Part shown: positions 46,340 through 60,200 of the stretch, one piece after another
Layout: each line of letters opens with the position of its first letter
How positions within the stretch are numbered: the first letter of the stretch is position 1
Origin: Sipunculus nudus
Lineage: Eukaryota > Annelida > Sipuncula > Golfingiida > Sipunculidae
DNA length: 64,000 nt
Direction of reading: 5' to 3'
Assembly: GCA_026874595.1 (NCBI GenBank)
Contig: CM049310.1
Location: 90,341,556 to 90,405,555, forward strand
The notes under the pieces: generated by a model
What the model was told of the DNA's origin: nothing
Database searches by the model: none
The model's input: only the letters and a program-made list of their open reading frames with translations
Program-made: the position numbers and the translations under genes

Positions 46340-47340
46340 ACTATAACAACTGAAGATTTCGTCACCCATTCTGGGTTAGGGGAAATTAAAATGACCATTA
46401 CTCCGTAACAATTTAATCAAGAATAACAAAGTACCCATCAAATTACTGCATTTATCACGCCCGTTCAGATGATGTATAAATATGCAAATAAGGTCAATAT
46501 TGGTTAACAGGGGTCAAAGGGTCATTAGATTATCCCCATGTCCACAATCTAGAAACTCACGACTCATTATTCCTGTGCATGGCGGAATTAGATCAAATAG
46601 TCAATATATGACCTGATGAGGGTTTATATCACAAACTTGGAATGTTCTTTTTCCTGAAACATGTGCAAGGATTACTCAAAATAAAAGCACCTGAACAAAA
46701 GGCATTGGTGCAATATTAAGTATTTTGTGAGAAACTCCATATTAGGTGTAGGGTAATTATTAAAATGACGTAAACTCCATCAATGTTTAACCTAGAACAA
46801 GAGTACCCACCAAATTGTTGCATTAACCAAATCTGTTCATATAATATATATGCAAAAATATGCAAGTAAGGCATATATAGGTCAGGTGGGTCAATAGGCT
46901 ATGCCATTTTAATCGCAAAATATAAAATTTTATGCGACTCAATTATTCTGTATTCTGAAAATTCACATATTTCCAAGGATAACTCAGAATAAAAGCATAT
47001 GAAAAAATGATAAAAATTTGTGAGAAATGACTTGTTAAGGATAGGGCCTTTAAAAGTGATCTTACCTGTATGGCTTTTGAGCTAGAACAATGAACACCAA
47101 TCCAATTTCGTGTCAATTAATATAATATATAAAATATGAAAATATTATAGGTAAGTATTGAGGTCAGCAAGGGTCAAAAGGTCATGATATTTTCGTCTTG
47201 GCCAAAATTTAATTACTAGTGACTACTCATGCCCCTCTACGTATGTAGGTAGAATAAATGGTCAAATTATGGCCCGAAATCGGTGTGAAACATACATTCA
47301 GAGTACTAGATATTATGCGAAGCCCATTCTGGTGAAAAAA
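46340..47340. repeat. Diverged tandem repeat, ~3 units of 300-390 bp
   Basis: Units begin near 46370, 46750 and 47040. They share the 'attaaaatgac', 'aagagtacccaccaaattgt' and 'atatgcaa(a)taaggt' segments and 'ggtcaaa(a)ggtca', followed by 'gtgagaaa'-type ends. No coding potential. A poly-C run lies upstream (46213-46230). Confidence 0.55.
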
Positions 47341-47349
47341 TATGCATGT

Positions 47350-48030
47350 TTTATATGTATTGTCAAAAGGTAATGAAATATTTAACTTGGGCAAATCTAG
47401 AAAGTGAAGGTTCATAAATACTAGTGTTTTACATTTTTTTTTAAAAAGCTAACTAAACTGTAGGTCGGTTTCGCTGAGACAAGGTGATGCATTAGTTCTC
47501 TATATAACTGCAAAATTCTTTCGGTGATACATTTCAGCTTATTCACTAGCCCATCAAATGGCCAGCTAAATAAATCCAAGAACCAACTACAGTTAATCAC
47601 CTGATTTTTGACAGCAAAATTTACAGAAGGTACTTGTTGATGCTAAATTTAATTAAATAATTCAGTTTTTTTTTTGCTATTTTAGTGGCCAGCTATTTAA
47701 AATTATTAATATTGGCCTTTGAATTTTAAATTGTTACAAAGAGTTAACATCCAAAATGCGATATAGAACACTTTTAGGAAATTGTAACTGTTTTGTTCAG
47801 TCACCGGGTGCTAACAACATGTGATGACATTTGTCTGAGTGAATATTCTTTTTTTTTTTTTTTTCATTGACATATTAACAGTCATTGTGGACTCTCAATT
47901 ATGTCCTTTAATTTAAAATGTAATACATCGGTCTAAAGTCTGCTGATGCCCATAATCTGACTACTAATACAATTTTGTATAAGCAGTCACATGGTATGCA
48001 GGGCATTTTTCTATTTCTATTTTTTTCTAT
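47350..48030. other. AT-rich intergenic DNA
   Basis: No gene or repeat recognised beyond a T-run at 47850. Confidence 0.5.
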
Positions 48031-48035
48031 TTGAA

Positions 48036-49350
48036 ATATGTCAGAGAGACAGTAAAAGGTATATATGTATGTGTGTGCGTGTGTGTGTGTGTGTAAGTGG
48101 TCCGTACTCCCTTACGGAGACCCGATGGGAGAAAATTAAAGAGAAGATCATTCTGCACCGCCACATCGGTTACCATTTTCAATGGATTTTACATAATGCG
48201 GCCTCATAGGTTTTCTGTTTAAATCCAAAATATGTTAATAAGCGCTGTGGGTATCAAACGTTTTGTTTGTTTAAGTTATGTTGAGGACCATGACGCGCCA
48301 ATTAGGTCTCCATCTTAATGAAAATACAGTTCCCTTCAGCTAAGCATGTAGTCCTTCCATGAATCAGCCACAATAATAATTCCGGTACTATAATGATATA
48401 AACGAGCGGTTTTGAAGGGCATAGGCCAAGATAGACAAATCCATATGGTCCAGAAAGAAGGGTACTATTTGAGTTTTGTTGACAAAGACGGAATCAGAAA
48501 AACATTCACTTTGCCTGGAGCCTGATTACAGAAATATCATCTTAAGTTAGTTGAGAAATTAAGATTAAATATTTCAGCTGTCATGTAATTTAGAAAACAT
48601 AGACTGCGGCTGATTGAAATTATCAGTTATGATTGACCATTAGTTATGTACTTTAAAAACACTTTAAAAAAATTATGAACGCATTTTAAACCAAGCTTTC
48701 AACCCAGACCTTCAATCTTGCATATATAGCTCATCTGCTTCACAAGGAAGATCTACTTACTATTAGGGTCATAAAGTTTAAGGTCACAGGCGCCATCTGT
48801 CCAACATTTTGTTTCCGGATGATTATCAGCTTAGATTTATCTATGTGTTTCTAACTTGACTTTAACTAAACCATTCATACCAGACCTTCCATTTTACAAA
48901 ATAGCTCACCTGCAAATAAGTGAAGATTTCTATCAATTTTGAATTCACAAGGTCAAACATTAACATCACAGAGCCATCTGTCCTCAAATCTGAGGAAACA
49001 TAGGAAATGGTTAACCCCATAACTTTTGAAGTACTGACTCTGTTTCCTTCAAATTGGACCAAAAAATCTCCATCAAGATGTCGTACGATCAAACATTTGA
49101 GACCTTGACCCTGATGGCCTTGGCGCTGTCAAGTGTCAATATATGCTTTAAGAGGCTGTTTTCGAAGGGGGGATTCCTAATCTGTCTCGGGATACTACGG
49201 CATTCTGCGATGCCATATATTTCTATTTTAAATATGTCAGAGAGACAGTAAAAGGTATATATGTATGTGTGTGTGTGTGTGTGTGTGTGTAAGTGGTCCG
49301 TACTCCCTTACGGAGACCCGATGGGAGAAATTAGTCAGAAAAGTATTTAT
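48036..49350. repeat. Direct repeat pair with (GT)n and a shared ~100-bp block
   Basis: 48036-48140 and 49227-49335 are near-identical: 'atgtcagagagacagtaaaa', then 'ggtatatatgtatgtgtg', a (GT)n tract, then 'taagtggtccgtactccctt' and 'acggagacccgatgggagaa'. They are ~1.19 kb apart. The DNA between is non-coding. This may be a recurrent repeat end or a local duplication. Confidence 0.75.
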
Positions 49351-49820
49351 CTCGTGCGCACGACCTATTAGCACGATTTTTTTATTACGTGTGCACAAGT
49401 TAATAAGACATGTCCTCAAGGTGTTATGTCAACTTTGTCTGACAAGGCACAGTCGTATGGGTGTTTATTTATTTACGCTATGCTCCCATACGGAGCCCAT
49501 TGGGGACATGAGAAAAAAAATAATAAAAATATCACTTTATTAATACGAGTTAATAAGTCCTACGCATGAGAAATAAGTGGTACGTAGGAGATAATTATGT
49601 CGTAAGCACGACTTAATATTTTTTATATTTTTTATGTCCCCAACAGCGCTCCGTTAAGGACTACCGAGCCCCGCTGGGAAGATGAGTAAAAAAGTATTTA
49701 TCTCGTGCGCACGACCTATTAGATTTGAGCCCGGCTCATTTTTTGGCGCACGAATTATTAGTCCTGTGCTCAAGGTATTATTTTAACTTTGTCTGATAAG
49801 GCACAGTCGTATCAGTGTGA
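49330..49820. repeat. ~355-bp tandem repeat, two units
   Basis: Both units contain 'gtatttatctcgtgcgcacg' + 'acctattag' (about 49340 and 49690) and end 'aaggcacagtcgtat' (about 49443 and 49799). Between them are palindromic 'cgtaagcacgacttaat' and 'acggagcccattgggg' pieces. Non-coding; part of the repeat that begins at 49227. Confidence 0.65.
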
Positions 49821-50156
49821 CTCAGCTGCAATGGAAACAAGGTTTCATAAGTAAATTATAGTCGAAGATATTTTGTTTGTAATTGGTGTACAAACAAGTT
49901 AGAACTTTAAGTTTGGTCTTTCTTTCAGTCGGATTAAACCGATCTGTAAAAGTTAAAGATATTGGGGGAGGGGCGTGCGTAAACATAGAGTCATCCAGCT
50001 CCAGCTTCATCTCACCACTGAGTAGTAAATATAGATCTGGAATATTACTATATTAATCCAGTGGGGCTAAGCCATGACCCCTCCCCCTTCCCTCCCACCT
50101 CCATTAGACTTTACCTATAATATTGAGCGTTAACTTTGAAGACATTAAATATAAGA

Positions 50157-50927
50157 TGTTACGGAACCTAATATCAACAGATCACAGTCGTGACGAACAT
50201 AAGTTTTGTAATGGAGATAATGTAACACCAGGCAGCGTGGCATGTCTAGGGGAATGAATAAAGAAGTCAGTGTTTTTTGTAAACAAATAACTATAATTTA
50301 TTCTTAAACAACCCTAACAATACAAGACACTGAATGAATACAATCACACAGTATAATAACAATACAACAGCAAATCAATACAACAACACAGTGTAATAAA
50401 CAAAGTGTACAGTACCTGGATACCACCACTGTCACAGCGACAAGTCCTTTAAAACCAATAATCCACGTTAACAGTTCATATAGTCCAAAGGAAAGCTTTT
50501 GTAGTAATCGCCAAAACGAACCTGAGACAGGCAGCACTAAATAGTAGAGAGTTTGTAATAGTAGAATCCCTGAAATTACTGGAATTATCGGATAGGTCCC
50601 ACAACTGACTTACACGCTTCTGTGTCCGCTGGAATATTTTTCTCCTCTCTCTCCCCTTGGCTCTAAAACACAGCCACTATTTATAGTTTTTCATCTCAAG
50701 CCGAGAACTTTCCATTTCCCGAACAATCTAAAGAACAACACATAATACACAGTATACACGCGTTACAAGAAACATCTAGAACAACAATGCTGTGTTTCTA
50801 CATGTCAGGTTTCACACGTGAGCCGGCCCGGCACGGCCAGGCGATGCTGTCATGGCAATGAGATATGCTACACAATCCAAAATTTCAACAACACATGGAA
50901 CATCCCTGCCCACAGACATCTGTAACA
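50157..50927 (-). mobile_element. Solo LTR, copy 2 (771 bp)
   Basis: It starts TGTTACGG and ends CTGTAACA and is colinear with the element at 38617-39337, with a few extra insertions (for example a repeat of the 'aatacaa' segment near 50370). Flanking 4-mers are AAGA and ATGA, one mismatch, so the target duplication has decayed or is uncertain. No internal retrotransposon sequence lies beside it. Confidence 0.7.
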
Positions 50928-51169
50928 ATGAACATTTTAGAATGAAAACTATAGAAAACTATAGACATTCTGCTGCGAACAAGAGTAAACAACTCAGCTG
51001 TTACCTTGACCTCAACCAGTGAGAATGAATTTACTCGACTAATATTTTTGGTATATTTCTATACCGTTCTATAGGAAGTACATAAAGCAATCGATTAATA
51101 ATCGAGCATGGGTCGTTTTATTTCTTGCAGCTACCGAACATGATAATACAACGAGAGTGTATATATGTT

Positions 51170-51173
<4 letters not shown>

Positions 51174-51235
<62 letters not shown>

Positions 51236-51300
51236 GAGAGAAGGACAGACAGAGAGAGAGAGAGAGGTAAAGAGAGAGAGAGAGAGACAGAAAGATAGAA
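51174..51300. repeat. (TA)n and (GA)n microsatellites
   Basis: About 55 bases of TA repeats are followed by GA-rich repeats (51233-51290). Confidence 0.9.
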
Positions 51301-51485
51301 ACACAGAGCTATTTTAACTAAATCAGATATTCTTATTCTTTAACTTGTAAATTTTAAAGATTGAACCAACTTATGAAAAACAAAATATTTATTTTATTGT
51401 TAATTAAATTTATATTGACTAGTGCACTTCAATAAAATTGCATGACACATAATATGTAACCATAAGATATGCTGTAGTTGTCTTC

Positions 51486-51550
51486 TTATCTGCGGTGGTT
51501 TCAAATTCGCGATATTCACGGTCGCTCTCTGACCGCGAAATTGAAACCAC
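51486..51550. repeat. Short inverted repeat
   Basis: 'gtggtttcaaattcgcga' pairs with 'accgcgaaattgaaaccac' about 20 bases downstream, giving a possible hairpin of ~18 bp per arm. It may be the end of a small transposon. Confidence 0.5.
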
Positions 51551-52219
51551 GCAGTTTTGAATGCATATATACCAGAAGCTGCCGAAAGTTGGCGACAGTT
51601 GAGATTAACTCCAGATACGTAGTGATGTCCATCGATCCTGGTGCATATCCTTTAAGTGATGCGGGGAGAATAACAGGGCCCATTTAGAATAATATCGGTC
51701 GGCTTAGATGCAAAAAAAAAAAACCTGCAGGGATGTACTGACCCGGTGGGCTCGCCTGGCAGTTTTTCCTGCCCCCCCACCCACCCCCCACCCATGACTG
51801 GAATCTGGAAAGTGTCAATATTTAAAATATTACGTGAATGTGGGCCAAACCAGATGACATCCAGTGCCACTTAAAATAAATATTAAGTAGAAGGTACTTT
51901 TTCACATTGTGCGGCATTAAGTTATTGTTAATGAATAAAATTTCCACTAAAGTAATGAATGTAACCGCTAGGGTAGAGCCACATTTCAACTGTATAACTG
52001 TATGATTCTATCACTACAGTAATCATGACACGCCAAAGGATGTTTGATTGGCGAGTGATGACGTAAATTTTGTATATATTACAGAGGTCACAGTTCATTA
52101 TGCGGACAGATTGCCGTAGAAAGGTGGAATATGAGTGGTTTTGAATATGCTTTGGCCCTGAACGAACAACAGCCAGTTGGGTCAATGCTTCCTGCATGTG
52201 TCGGCTTTGTAAAGCTACA

Positions 52220-52823
52220 GTCCCACTGAAGCAGGCAGTACTACGGATAGGCAAGGATTACCAGGGCTTACCTCGGCTACGGTCCGGGGTGGTCCGTGGT
52301 GATCCGGGGTGTTTTTTGGCAGGAATTATCTCGGTAGAGCCCCGGATTATCTCGGCAGAGCGACGTCTCACCAAGGATGCGCTACGGATTCCTGTTTTTA
52401 TTTGCCGCGCTAGTCTGGGGTGATTCGCAGCTCCGAAAGGGCACTGCCGTGGAAGTCCTGGACTCTACCGTATTGGTCCGTCGCTCTGCCGAGGTAGTTT
52501 TCATTGTCTTGCACCTCAAAGGACTGTCACGGCAGTGCCCCGGACTTCCACGGCAGTGGCACGGACACGCACGGCAAAGCCCCTTCAGAGCTACGGATGA
52601 GCCCCGGATCACCTCGGATTACATTCCGCCCCGGATCACCACGAATCGCCCCGGCAGTTTTTAACATCCAAAAACTGCCGGCTCGCCCTCCCGGACCGTC
52701 CCGGACCATTCCGGACCATCCCCGACCATTCCGGACCATATCGGCAGCGCTACGGCTTACACCCTGGATCACCCCGGACCTATCCGTGGCACTGCCGTAG
52801 CTCTGCCGGGTCCTCTATGGGAC
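52220..52823. mobile_element. GC-rich inverted-repeat element (MITE or foldback type)
   Basis: A ~600-bp block of high GC in AT-rich DNA. Its ends are related inverted repeats: GTCCCACTGAAGCAGGCAGT on the left and, read on the other strand from the right, GTCCCATAGAGGACCCGGCA, both followed by CTACGG. Inside are many short CCGGA/CGGAT units in both directions, such as 'gccgtggaagtcctgg' near 52446 facing 'ccggacttccacggc' near 52543. No transposase is present; the ORFs across it in several frames are products of its composition. Confidence 0.6.
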
Positions 52824-52849
52824 CTATCGGTTCATAACTGAAATGAGTT

Positions 52850-55800
52850 ATCAATGAGTATGATCCGGGTCCCACGGTGTGTAATTCTCAGCCTTGCACC
52901 AAGGCAAGTATCAGCTCAGCTGTCTGTAGCCGTTCGAACAAGTGACTTCCGGATAGAGAAATAGTAGATCTAGATAATAGTGATATAAAGAAATATCTGT
53001 TCTGAAGGGATCATCTGAAACTTTAAGGGTAAACAGATTATCCCTGGATAATATGAAATGGGGATAATCTTAAGCGGGAATAATCTAAAATTGCTGCAGA
53101 CACATATGTATTACCAGGTCAGGTTATATTTAGTGAGAGCCTCATAGGATATTTAGATATAGTCAGGGAAACGTTGTTAATAATATAATGTTGTGTTTAT
53201 CTTTATCATTAGTTATGTTAATCTTTAGATAGGTTAGATAGAAACACGCATTGGAACTTACTGGTCTGTGGTTTGTTATGGTTATCTGACTGAAGATTCT
53301 GGAGGCTTTTGGGAGGCTTAGCTGGTAATTTCCATCTAGAGGAGTGTAAAGAGGTCTGTAAAATAGCTGTAAAAGCTTCTTTGCTCGAACCTTCATTGTA
53401 ACGCCTCTGTATAATTGGTGGAACCGCCGCTTCAGTTAGTCGGAGTCAGACAGAGAGTCAGTCTAAAGGTCTAAGCAACCAGACGTGTTGTTGTGCAAAT
53501 AAGTCAGAGAATGTCAGCCGAGAGATCTTAGTAGCCAGATGTGTTGTGCAGATTTGCACCTGACGGTGCGTGTTGTTAAATACTGCGTTTAGGACGTTTT
53601 TTGCAGTATTGGTTTTAGGAGTTTTGTATTTAGCCAAGGAGGGCTTTGGAGTTGAATTTGTGGACTGTGTATTTGTGAAGTTAGAGCAAGTTAGCGGCGG
53701 GTGGAAGCCATAAAACTGTTGAAGAATTGTACTGTGTATTTGGAGCCAGTCAACGGCGGGGAAGTCCAGTTGTTGAATATTACCGGAATTAATCCCATCT
53801 ACACCGGTCCTTCAGGGGGATAATTCTGACCCAGAATCCAGATTCTATTATAAAACACATTCCAATGCATTATAGTTTACTCTTCAGTACAATTCAGATG
53901 ACAGGAGGGTGTCCCAAAAGCAATTAGCTGCCGAGCTTTTTTATAATAGAAACAAGAGACGTCAAGCAGGGATACCCAGTAATTTGTACAGCTTCTCTGC
54001 AAACACCGCCATGTTGAAAATAGGAAAATATGTAAACATTATAATCTAAACAGATGGTCAGACTGAATTTCTCAAACCATAGTATGGTCAGACATATAAA
54101 TTTGTATCAGCATAATGAACATTGCTCTACTTTTCTCACGTAAACATATATATATCATCTATGATTGCAATTTTCTAACTTGCCACAAAGAAAAAACAAG
54201 CTTAACCATAACTAGAAAATAAACTTTGCCATATGATGTGAATGCGTTCGGTTCACTCAAAAATAATGGATAAAGTCTATTTTTAATGGAAAAACAAGTC
54301 TTACTGTATACGCGATCTTATTAGACAGGTTCCATTGCTTGTGAACACAGCTCGATACCGAAAGCAATTAGCTGCCGAGCTTTTTATAATAGAAACAAGA
54401 GACGCCAAGCAGGGATTCCCTACTTTTTATGATCTTGACCTTGGTCTTTGACCTATTTACTCCAAAAGAAATAAGGCTTCTATTATTTAGTATTTCTCTC
54501 AACAGAATAACATTAATAGGGATTGCTTAAATCCCTGGCCCGTGGAATTCTGTATTTCAGACGAAAGAATGAGCTGGGAGGGGCGACATTGACGACAAAT
54601 GAAAAAGAGACGAACATACTGATACAATGACGAATATGAGATGACAATTAAATGGAACACCTTATGCAGAAAGCATAAAAGACTTGTTTATGTAGATATG
54701 CATCTACTTGACGAAGTTATGACAAAAATAAAGTTCCGACTTTTTTATGACCTTGACCTTTGCTCTTGAGGACTTTTGGTTATCAATCAACGATTTTGTA
54801 CAGGGGAGTATGATGCTAGTACGATATGATACGACAGTTACTCGATGCCAGATTACTTGGTCACACCTACGCAAGACGCCCCTTTGATTCTTTGCGAATT
54901 ACGATGTTCAATTTTACTATGCCATGGACAAGAAAGTCGATATTAATGGTTATTTATCATTTTGTATAATGTTCTGCCAATAATTATTGATAATGATGCA
55001 CTGTAGAAGGAAGACTTTTCGATGCTGGCCACGGCAGTCTTGACAGCTATAGTACAAAAAAATGATACATTTTTATCTTGACAGTGTGTGCTTAAATATA
55101 AAGAAGCTGAACTCTTTCGTTAAAAGATAATCGGGACCAATAACTGAAAACAATTTATGACTCTCAGTGGTGACAATAGGATAATGATAATAGCTTTAAC
55201 GTTTCATAATCACTCTTACTGAATTGTTTGTATCAACAAATTAATCACACAAGAGATTGGATTAAGAATTTTAAAGTAATAGTAATATAATAACGGAGCT
55301 GTAATAGAAGTGATAATAGAATTAGAGTACTACATAATGTCTTCTATTAGGTGCTTTTTCCTGTTGTGCCATAAGACATGAAATCAGATGATACAGAGCT
55401 GACTGGTCCAGAGACTTTTAGGATATGTCTATTGTTATAGCATCAAGTATGCCAGGAGCTGCTCTGATGGCCTGGTGTGCTTATACCAGCTGTAATCTAC
55501 ATAGTGACCTCTGGTTCTGACTAACTAGGGCACCTTACTGGCCAGAACAAGCAACAGCCATGAGATAGCATAGGAAATCCAATAGACGACTGGTCTTTGT
55601 TGACTAAATCAATTAAATATTATGACACATGAGTGCTCATTCAAGCGACAGCTTTGACCTGCTATTGTAAGGGGATATAAAAGTAAGCAGCCCCCCCACT
55701 GGGGGGGGGGGGGGTATAGGAAAAAATCTTAAAGTTGTCCACCAAAACAATTTTTGCACATGAACTTATTATCTCAAATTCCAATTTCATACTTTCTTAT

Positions 55801-57150
55801 GGTTTTGTGAGTTAGTAAGCAGTGTCATGTCCAAGTGTGTATGTTTTCCATAACAGGAATGCATGACCAGAGGTCTGATCTTGCGCTGGGGCAACGATAA
55901 ACAGAAAAGAAGCTTATTTCCACCTGCGTACATGATTAAACAAACTGTTAAGAATGAAATATTGGCTCATACTATAATATGATCAGGAGAAAACGCTATA
56001 TTTCAACATGCCTGGTATGGGAATATTCCCATTTAATGTCTTATTTACATGTAACATACACATTGCAATAGATAAATAAAATGTACAGAATTTTAAGTGG
56101 TCAAAAATTTATTTTAAAACTGTAATTTCGGGGTGGAGCTTATGTCTTCTTTATCAGTAAGGTAGAGGGCTTTTGACCTGGAGGTCATATATATTATAGC
56201 ACTAGGTAATAATGGCCCATCATTTGAAATCCAGATAAACCTTAATCCGAATATGAGTATTTTATCTGATCTTAAGGAATAATTGCCCAACAAAACAAGT
56301 TTACCTGTCTGGCTTCTATGCCTTGCCACATAAAATGGCAAAACTTGGAATTGATGATTTTTCATTCAGCTTTTAAGCAAATTCAACCAATTCTGAACAA
56401 AGATGTAAGTTGCTTACTAGTGCGAAAGTGAAAGAACTCCTGTGAAAACACTAGCATCACACCAATGAAATGATTTCGAATTATTGCCACTTACTGAATT
56501 CCGACTTGAATTGGCATTGATTAAAAATTATATGAATTGAATTGGATTTTTGTCCAGCACTTTGAATTGAACTGCAATGAAATTAAAGTTTCATAAAAGT
56601 TAATACTGATACTTTAACAAATATTCAATCTTGAGAGGGTCCCTCTTTCTTCATATTCTTCATAAAAGTACACAGTCAACGCGACCGCTAATATTTTATA
56701 TAAATATTCTCATAATCAATTTCAGCTGAGCACCATGAAATAATGGTTTCTTTTTTACACTAATGAATGCAACTGTTTGGAAAATGTTCCCTTAATTTGC
56801 CATCAATGATGACACACATTAACAATCCAGGTCATAACTGCATTATTATTCAGAAGTTATGGACCAGAACTAAAATATTTACCCACTTTACAAATTAACT
56901 GTTGAAGATACGTATAAATATATAACTTTTTTTTCAAGCATATGACTGTTTTTAATTGAACCTCACCAAGGAGATATGCATACGGGAATTAAGCCGTAGT
57001 TGTTCATCAAAACGGCGGGTAGGCAACGTTTATAAGCTGGGTCAGTTGTTACACAAAATTAATGTAATTAGCAACTTCCTTGGTGAAACAAACAGATGTA
57101 GCAGTATGTCGCCATACAAATTTGAGGCGTAATTAGTTGCCATAACATCA
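52850..57150. other. Intergenic DNA, nothing coding recognised
   Basis: A ~50-bp direct repeat ('gcaattagctgccgagcttt' + 'ttataatagaaacaagagac') occurs at about 53930 and 54361. A less AT-rich block at 53400-53830 contains an 'aattggtggaacc' phrase that resembles the start of an LTR retrotransposon interior, but no LTR was confirmed. A G-run lies at 55697-55713. Confidence 0.5.
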
Positions 57151-57206
57151 TCCATTCAATGCCAGCTTTTGCATGTCTGGATATTACTACATGCGATGAC
57201 ACCGGA

Positions 57207-60200
57207 ATGGGCATGTTTAAAGTCGTCGCTACGCTTCTTTTAGGTAGGTATAGCTTATTACCCTTTGCCCGGGACAAGAGGTATGTCAAACAATGTCATG
57301 TTGCCCGTCATGTTGCCCGAAAATATTCTAACAGTTTTTGCATCTGTTGATGAAATTAAGTAGCACAACAGACGATTTATAGTTGATAAAAAATTACCCA
57401 TAAAAAAAATGAAGTGCTAAATTTGTATAATAAAAACATCCATTTCATTTTGATATCTTCTCTGTTGAACAGAAAATTTCATGTAATCCTCTTTTTTGTA
57501 GCAATGACAGGTGCATCAGCCAATAAATATGACAGCCACAGGTCACGTGATACCTTTTTACCTGTCGGAGGGAGCATCTGGCTTAATTGTTCATTACACA
57601 TTAAAAGTGATATTTTGATTCTCAAGTTCAACAAAAAGACAACTGTAGGGAAAAGTATTTCGTTGTTTGAACAGCTGCCTGGGGCGAAAGGCATACCAGT
57701 GATAAGAAATCATTCTATGGAACTAACTAGGGTAAAGTCGATCCACTGGGGTACCGTAAAGATTCGTAATGCTCGACCAGAAGACAGTGGAGTCTACACG
57801 TGTACTGCAGAGACATCTGCCGGTGTAACGTTAACTCAACATGGAGACATTTCAAGCGTTCATGTTCTGGGTATATAAATATTTATTTACAGTCAATAAA
57901 TGTAGCCTGCTTGCCCATAAGTCAAGTTATGAGACGGTTTGTTAGATTTCGATGCCTTACGTTTCGGGGTCCATCTTTTTAATCATGATAACATTGCCGT
58001 ATATAATTGATATACGCCACCTGTTGTTGAAAATTTACTTTTTGTGTATATTAATCTAAAATTTCATAGAAATTATACATTCTTAGTAACCATCTTAAGA
58101 TACATAAAGCTATCATTTTTTTGTGATATGACCGAACAAGTCTCTGAGTGCCATCTTTGTTTTAGGAGTTTATGTTCTTTGTAGTGAATACTCCAGTTGG
58201 CAATTATCAAATGTAGCTGACATTTGACCCATGACCTTGACTACCATAAGTCATTTTGAAAACCGTGCAGCATAGGTATACTAATCCGCACACACAGAGG
58301 TTACACATGCACAGCTGTTATTAAAGTTAGCAAGACGTGTTATAACCATGGAAGAGAAAGATTACATCAAAAATAATTAACTAAACTGTAAGCATACATT
58401 TGTCTATGTGGTATCTATATAAGTAATGGTAGCGAGCCTACACAAATTACCAGTGGCAATACAGTTCGTACCGAGCTCTTCCAGGAAAACCCTTTGTTAA
58501 AGGGCTGGACAGAAAATAAATATCCCTACATCGCCAAACAGCATATTGGTGCAAACACAATTTCAACTCAACGAGTGCATGGCTACGGTAAATTTGACCA
58601 GAACCTGGCCATCATTATGAGCAGTATTTTTTTTTTATTATGTTTGTCAAACATACAGGATACATATTTGCAAAAGTATGAATAGGCCTTAAAAATATTT
58701 ATCCTTAAGGATACACAACCGCTTTCCATAATTGATTATCACCGATGTTTTCTTGTGCATATGTAATTATATACATGTACAGCGATTTAGATATCGTGAA
58801 GCCGACATAATCTGTCTGTGTGCGTGTATATATATATTTCGTCTTTACGAATATTGTACTTTATTCTAAAGGAAGTTGCACGTTGAAAGTTATGCATCCA
58901 TTTTCTGATTCTTTGCACAGCTATTAACTAAACATTATAATCCATAGTGAAAGCATGCATGAGTCTACCTACGTGGTATATACATGGATATTATCTCATT
59001 ATAGTACTGATCAGGTTAGCAGAGTAGAATAAAATAAGTGCAATCAAAAGTTTATAATTTCAAATGAATAGCTATAGTAAGTTTGACCAAAATTTGAAGG
59101 AAATTATTAGGACTAATATTTCATTTTCATAACGCTTGTCAAATGAACATATTTTCAAATGATGTCAAGAATACACAATCGATTTCCATGACTTTTTCTC
59201 ACCTATGTTTTCCCGTACATATGCAATTATGTATAACGATTTAGATATCATGTAGGTCGACATGACCTGCCAGTGTGCGTGAAAATACGAGTTGTGATTA
59301 TTCATATTATATATTATTATCTACAAGCTACTGCACATTAAAACTTTATAATATTACTACAAAATGTCAGTGACAGAATGGACCATAGGCGTATATTGCG
59401 AGGGTGGAACAAAAATGTATCTTTCAAGTTGCATAACAACTACAAGGAATCTATATAAGGAAAAGCACAACGCACGATAAAAGTCAAATTGATTGATCAC
59501 CTTAAAAAACAAAAGGTGTCATGAAAAATTTTAAGTGAAAATATAAAACACAAATCTGGCAAGCACGCGTTAAAAATCGAAATAGATTTTTATTTATCTC
59601 AAATAAGGCCTTAAGGCTCTAGTGAATAACTATGTCAAAAGTCTGTGAGACTGATCGCACAAACATGTGCACCCATTTTGTTATTAATCGCATGACTGTG
59701 ATATTATTGATATTTCTAATAAATGTAAACATTAGATATTGATTTTTATATGATGATGATTTACAGAGCCACCGCCCCGTCCCTTGGTGTCGGCAGACAG
59801 AACAACCATCAAGGATGGAGAGGAAATTTCTTTGAAATGTTTAGTCAGAGGGTGGCACGCGGGACATTGCAAGTATTCTTGGTTCAGGTTCAACCACAGA
59901 TTAACAGGTAAAAGATATAATGTAAACGAGTCCTCTGGAGAGCTCACTATTTATCACGCCATGAAAGAAGACTCCGGGCAGTATGCCTGTGCCATTACAA
60001 CGCTCGTCGGAACAAGCAGAAGTGATACACTCAAAATCACAGTGAAAGGTACGTCTGTTGCATGGATCATATACTAGCTCTTTGTGCCACAAACAGACCA
60101 AAAATAATAATGTAATGCATGTATCTGTTTAAATATAAATGATAATATTGTGTTCTGCAACCTCTTTATATATATGTAGGAGTTCTAAAAATAAGAATTT

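Noticed and set aside
52377-52800. Overlapping Pro/Arg-rich ORFs on both strands
   Set aside because: All frames are open because of GC-rich CCGGA-type repeats; no domain and no start or splice context.
53400-53830. Start of an LTR retrotransposon ('aattggtggaacc', primer-site-like)
   Set aside because: No LTR ends, no gag or pol sequence and no partner LTR were found.
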